Source: Channa striata (lineage: Eukaryota; Chordata; Actinopteri; Anabantiformes; Channidae). Taken from it: a DNA stretch of 64,000 bases. This document shows, piece after piece, positions 60,209 through 64,000 of this stretch. Position 1 is the first letter of the stretch, and every line of letters begins with the position of its first letter. The position numbers and the translations under genes are program-made. A model generated the notes under the pieces. It was not told the DNA's origin. It saw nothing but the letters and a program-made list of their open reading frames with translations, and did no database searches. The stretch lies in contig CM065182.1 in NCBI GenBank assembly GCA_033026295.1, positions 22,132,215 through 22,196,214 on the forward strand. The letters run 5' to 3'.

Positions 60209-60877
60209 GAGAAAACACAACATTTGTTAACATAGAATGCAGTTTACAACACTGCACTCTGGAAGTAGTGCTAAGTAAATATCCTAGTAAACACATGTTG
60301 AAGTTATGGACAAATGGAGAAAGTGTTGCTTGAAGTTTAACTGCGAAAATAGGTTTTCATGTCAAACATGCTATGACATCAGCAAGTGCATGTGCCATTT
60401 GTTATTGTTATATATTAGATGAGAGGTTAGATTTTCTCAAAAGTCTCTCTTCAAACTACCAGGTGTCCATATGAACACCGTACGATGTCCTTCATGCTGG
60501 CTATTAACTGACTCTTTATTAAAGCACCTAAAGTGAAAGTTCTGGTGAACATCTACGCTCCTTGTGCAGTGGGAAAATTCAAATGTGTGTGTATTACTTT
60601 GTTTGTGTATCTTCAAAAGTTAAGGTCACTTTAGTAGTAAAGATGAACAAAAAATTGTGGATGTTACAAGTGGGGAGAAAATCAGGATGTTATGACTAAT
60701 AATTGAAACCTTTTTAATTTAGTTTTCGATAAAAATGTATTCACACGAAGGGAGGACTGTGGATTCGGGCCCCACCTCTTAAACAAAAGGCATAGTTTAC
60801 AGGGATCCCTTGTATCTGCTGTAATAACAGGATAAATAATTATCGAGAAAGAAATAAACTCACTGCACAACTACTGT
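60209..60877. other. Spacer, no gene seen
   Basis: AT-rich; nothing recognised. Confidence 0.45.
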
Positions 60878-61480
60878 TGTCCCCCACGTCCTGTTCCTGT
60901 CTCGTAGTTAATCCCAGCAACTTCACCACCAATCACTGGCCCCGATTGTTTTCACCTGTTCCCCTGCCTATTTATATTTGGTTCTCAGCACACCCCCTGC
61001 CTGACTGTCTGCAGTTGTTCAGCCTGGGTTGTGCTTTGGACCTCGGTACCCTGGCTGCTTGTTGATCTGTCTACTGGTTACCTGCCTGCTCAACTGATTC
61101 TCACTTACCACCTGTGATCTTTCTGCCTGCTGGCTCATCATGCTGTCTGTGAACCATTACCATTGGACTCAAATTATGGTCCTGAGAAGTGTTTCAAATA
61201 CTCACCTGAACCCTGAGCTCTCTATTACGATTTACTGTGCTCACCTGCAGCCTGCCACTCATCTCTGGTTCTCCTCACCTGGTAATCTACCATCTAACCT
61301 CTCTCCTGGTTCCTCCATTCTGTCTGGCTCCTGATTCACTAGCCTTCCCCCTGCATTGTACTCAGCATTCTGTTCCGGTGCTATCCCCACCCTGAAGCCG
61401 ACTCACTTGCCTTCAGATCACAGGTGTCATTTCTGGTGTCAAACATTCTCAATATTTCTGGGTCCTGCATACAAGACTGT
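60878..61480 (+). mobile_element. LTR-like segment, plus strand
   Basis: Strongly C/T-rich on the plus strand: CCCCCACGTCCTGTTCC, TTTTCACCTGTTCCCCTGCC followed by TATTTATA, then CCTGGCTGCTTGTTGATC and repeated CACCTG/CCTGCC words. It has the make-up of fish Gypsy-type LTRs, like the inverted segment at 17330. Open frames here reflect few purines. No internal region or second LTR seen. Confidence 0.35.
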
Positions 61481-62138
61481 GACACCCCTGGTGGTTTATT
61501 CACATGTATCTGTAATGCCACTCTACAAAACCTGTAACCTGTCATATGAAAACATGCTGAAACTGAGCTGCACCACAAGCAGAAACAAGCAAAATACAGC
61601 TGCATTACTGTATTACCTGAATCTTATTTAGTTAGTTCAGACTAGTTCATGCTGGCCACAACCAAAAAAGCAAGATGGAGAAACAGAGAGCGTGGAAAGA
61701 TTTGTCTACAAAGAGCAACAACAACAAAATAAGATGAACATCTCTTAGTGGGAAAAGAATATGTGACGATGCTACTGTAACAGAAATGCCCTAGGATGAC
61801 AGTGAATCTTCTTAGTGGGTATCGAAGAATACGATAATGGTTCCTATGAGATGCTACCACGGGCCGCCAGAAACGATTATTTTAAAAGATGAATGTGTTT
61901 GAGTAGATTTGGTTGGCACATTATAAGCAGAGTAATTCATTACACTGCCTGAGTAACTTGCTCCACACCTGGCAATCCCCATTTTAGTGCCTGTGACCAA
62001 AGAGGCACAATATGAAAGACGCCTGCCTGGGGGAAGTCTTGTCGGTCTGTCGGTGGTTTGAAAAAGTTCGGACAATGTACACGAATGTTTAGTTTGGAGG
62101 CCTCGTTAGCCATTTTGTAAATAAATTATATTACCAGT
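61481..62138. other. Spacer, no gene seen
   Basis: Nothing recognised; frames lack domains. Confidence 0.45.
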
Positions 62139-62236
62139 TTATCCTAACCCAGCTGGGCATTGGATAAAAAAGTTTGTCTAGACACAAACAGACAACGATT
62201 CACACAGTGGAACATGCAAAGTCCACACTGAAAGGA
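62139..62236. mobile_element. Internally deleted copy of the 6277 repeat
   Basis: ATCCTAACCCAGCTGGGCATTGG, then ACACAAACAGACAACGATTC, then GGAACATGCAAAGTCCACAC and TGAAAGG. These are the start, middle and end words of the family brought close together. Confidence 0.55.
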
Positions 62237-63414
62237 TACAACTAGGGATGTAAGGATGTCCACCATGATGCCGCCCATGTTTAAAACAGAAAATCACAAA
62301 TATTTGGATGTATTTCACAAAATGGAATAATTGGTTCTAATTTTTTACTTTTATATTGTACCATTTTATTTAATTTTACTTTCAAATTATGTCTTGGCCA
62401 TCATTTATTGCAATGGTACACCCTTTTTGTTCATGTAGCCCCCAGACACACAACTCTGAATAATATGTCTATTCAAGTGAACTCCAAATCATGAAGTCTG
62501 GCATAGACTGCAAATCCATCTCCAATTCAGCTATATCTTTTTTGTCAGACCCACAGAGCTGCATTGTAAATGTCCTTTTTTTTTAATTTAAAAAAATGGT
62601 TTTGAGTTATTCAAATGGATATAAATGTTTTTGCCACACCACTGAACAGAGTGAAAAGTCATGATGGAAATGGATTTTAAAAAACCAAAACACATTTCTC
62701 TTGATGTCTCTGGCAGCTACGATCTCCACTGTCTCTATTCATGCCGGTCAGTCAGAACAGAACAGCCCTTTGAGTACTAGTACATCTTTATATGTGGAGT
62801 TGTCAATCTGACTAAAAAGCAGCTTGTGCACCTTGAAGCGCACTGTGAGCCTGACTTTATTAGTGCTTCAACAAATCTGGCCCACGGTTCGCATACACTT
62901 ACGATGCAGCTCTGCTGAGCGAAAGTGACTGCATTGAAAATGGACGTTTCTCTGTAGCATTGGAATCAAGCATTTGCATGCCTCTCTCTTTGTTTCCTCC
63001 CTACTGTATAAACCCATAGTTAGTGGGAGAAAGCTTCGGTGTGGGAGGCAGAACTTGACAGGACACAGATTTAGACGCAATCCAGCTGGATAAAAATGTA
63101 CTTTTTCGGGCACACACAATAAACCACACAACAGGGAGGTTTAGGCACTTTTGTTCACAAGTCAAATCGATTATTCTCAGTCCTCACAGGCCTGCTGCAT
63201 TGTGCAGTGCTTCCACCAAACCAAACGCTGCCTGCTGTATGTCCTCGACTGCATCTTTTAAACTCACACCAAAGATCTGTTTTTAGAAAATAAAGATGAT
63301 GTGCACCTTCTCAAGATTAATACAGGGTTCCCAACACTGCATCTGGCTTTTGGCCTTGGCTTCACACTCTCATGTCCCTAGAAAGGATTTTATGACTGAT
63401 TCAGTTGAAGTGAC
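62237..63414. other. Spacer, no gene seen
   Basis: AT-rich; nothing recognised. Confidence 0.45.
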
Positions 63415-63600
63415 TGTAGCAAACTTTACTGTAAAAGCCAATAGTAATCTTTACTTAGATTTTTTTTAAATTACCTTTACTCAGTTTTCAAAAATCTTAC
63501 TAGTTTTTATCAGGCGGATGAAAAAAATCTCTTCTACTTTTACTCATTGTTTTTGAGTGACGGTAACTTAATACAATCAAGTAGTTACAACAAATGGGGC
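63415..63600. mobile_element. CAGTG-type repeat traces
   Basis: TTACTTAGATTTTTTTT, ATTACCTTTACTCAG, TACTTTTACTCATTG and GACGGTAACTTAATAC resemble the AGTAAC/TACTTTTACT interior of the 735 element. No ends found. Confidence 0.3.
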
Positions 63601-64000
63601 AGTGACACCACTTCACCCATGGGTGGCAGAAATTCTAAAAACTATGAGGAAGGTATTAACAAGGTCATAAAGGTGAATATTTATAGGGTCAAAGCATCAT
63701 TTTGCAATTCATAAACCCAGTGCGATTGACCATTGACCTTTTTTCTGCTCTTGGAAAATTCAGATGGAGGATTCCATTTTCGAAAATGCATTGCTGCGAG
63801 AAAAATATATTTCATGTTCACGCAGTACAGTGTGAGGAACATTGAACGTCATGTGGGACTGATGTGAGCACCACATTATTACAGCTAAGTGACAAAAGAC
63901 GTGCTCTTAGATGAAAGGGTTGTGAGGGTGGGGGTCTATCTACCCTTGCTAGTATATAAAGCATAAGGAAACAAGTTTGCCTGGTTTAAGCAAGTAAATC
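63601..64000. other. Spacer to window edge
   Basis: A 14-bp palindrome CATTTTCGAAAATG lies at 63775-63788, and a TATATAAAG TATA-like box at 63953-63961, but the window ends before any exon could be seen. Confidence 0.4.

Noticed and set aside
1..64000. CRISPR arrays, operons, prokaryotic genes or phage
   Set aside because: No spaced direct repeats, no ribosome-binding-site-led gene runs, and the repeat content is vertebrate.

Overview
The window reads as non-coding nuclear DNA from a ray-finned fish, probably a percomorph teleost. It is AT-rich with long (CA)n/(TG)n arrays. It carries tRNA-headed SINEs with the fish-style tail (AAGCGCTT / GCGCTATATAAATAAA), LINE reverse-transcriptase relics, Tc1/mariner-like and CAGTG-ended MITE-like relics, and two strand-asymmetric pyrimidine-rich segments like decayed fish LTRs. 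I found no gene that I can support as a CDS and no tRNA, rRNA, snRNA or CRISPR array. The open frames are short (longest about 160 codons), lack codon structure or recognisable domains, and often run through microsatellites or SINEs. That is what chance gives in AT-rich vertebrate DNA.

Layout. 1-9.5 kb: AT-rich spacer with a decayed CAGTGGTGG-type repeat, a (CA)n array, a SINE head fragment, a fish interspersed repeat at 6.3 kb, a LINE reverse-transcriptase relic at 7.5 kb, and an exact 22-bp palindrome at 4.4 kb. 9.5-18 kb: a GC-rich block, a DR0 nuclear-receptor element, a 404-bp Tc1-ended MITE-like relic and a minus-strand LTR-like segment. 18-31 kb: several complex, repeat-free blocks resembling vertebrate conserved non-coding elements (CNEs), interrupted by a CAGTG-ended element with an L2-like tail nested in it, a SINE and a 218-bp MITE. 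31-46 kb: a run of minus-strand SINEs, CNE-like blocks near 35-36.5 and 39 kb (one with a CTCF-like site), a Tc1-like transposase relic and a large TA/TG microsatellite. 46-60 kb: more CNE-like blocks, a LINE C-terminal relic, an L2-like 3' tail and a clear plus-strand SINE. 60-64 kb: a possible TATA/first-exon start site, a plus-strand LTR-like segment and decayed interspersed repeats.

The best overall interpretation is an intergenic or very large intronic stretch of a fish genome, with possible regulatory blocks between transposon relics. The CNE calls rest on sequence character alone: no alignment was possible, so they are low confidence. I did not find a clearly new biological system. The most checkable unusual items are five perfect inverted repeats, the GCNF-type DR0 element, the CTCF-like site, and a few exon-like frames.
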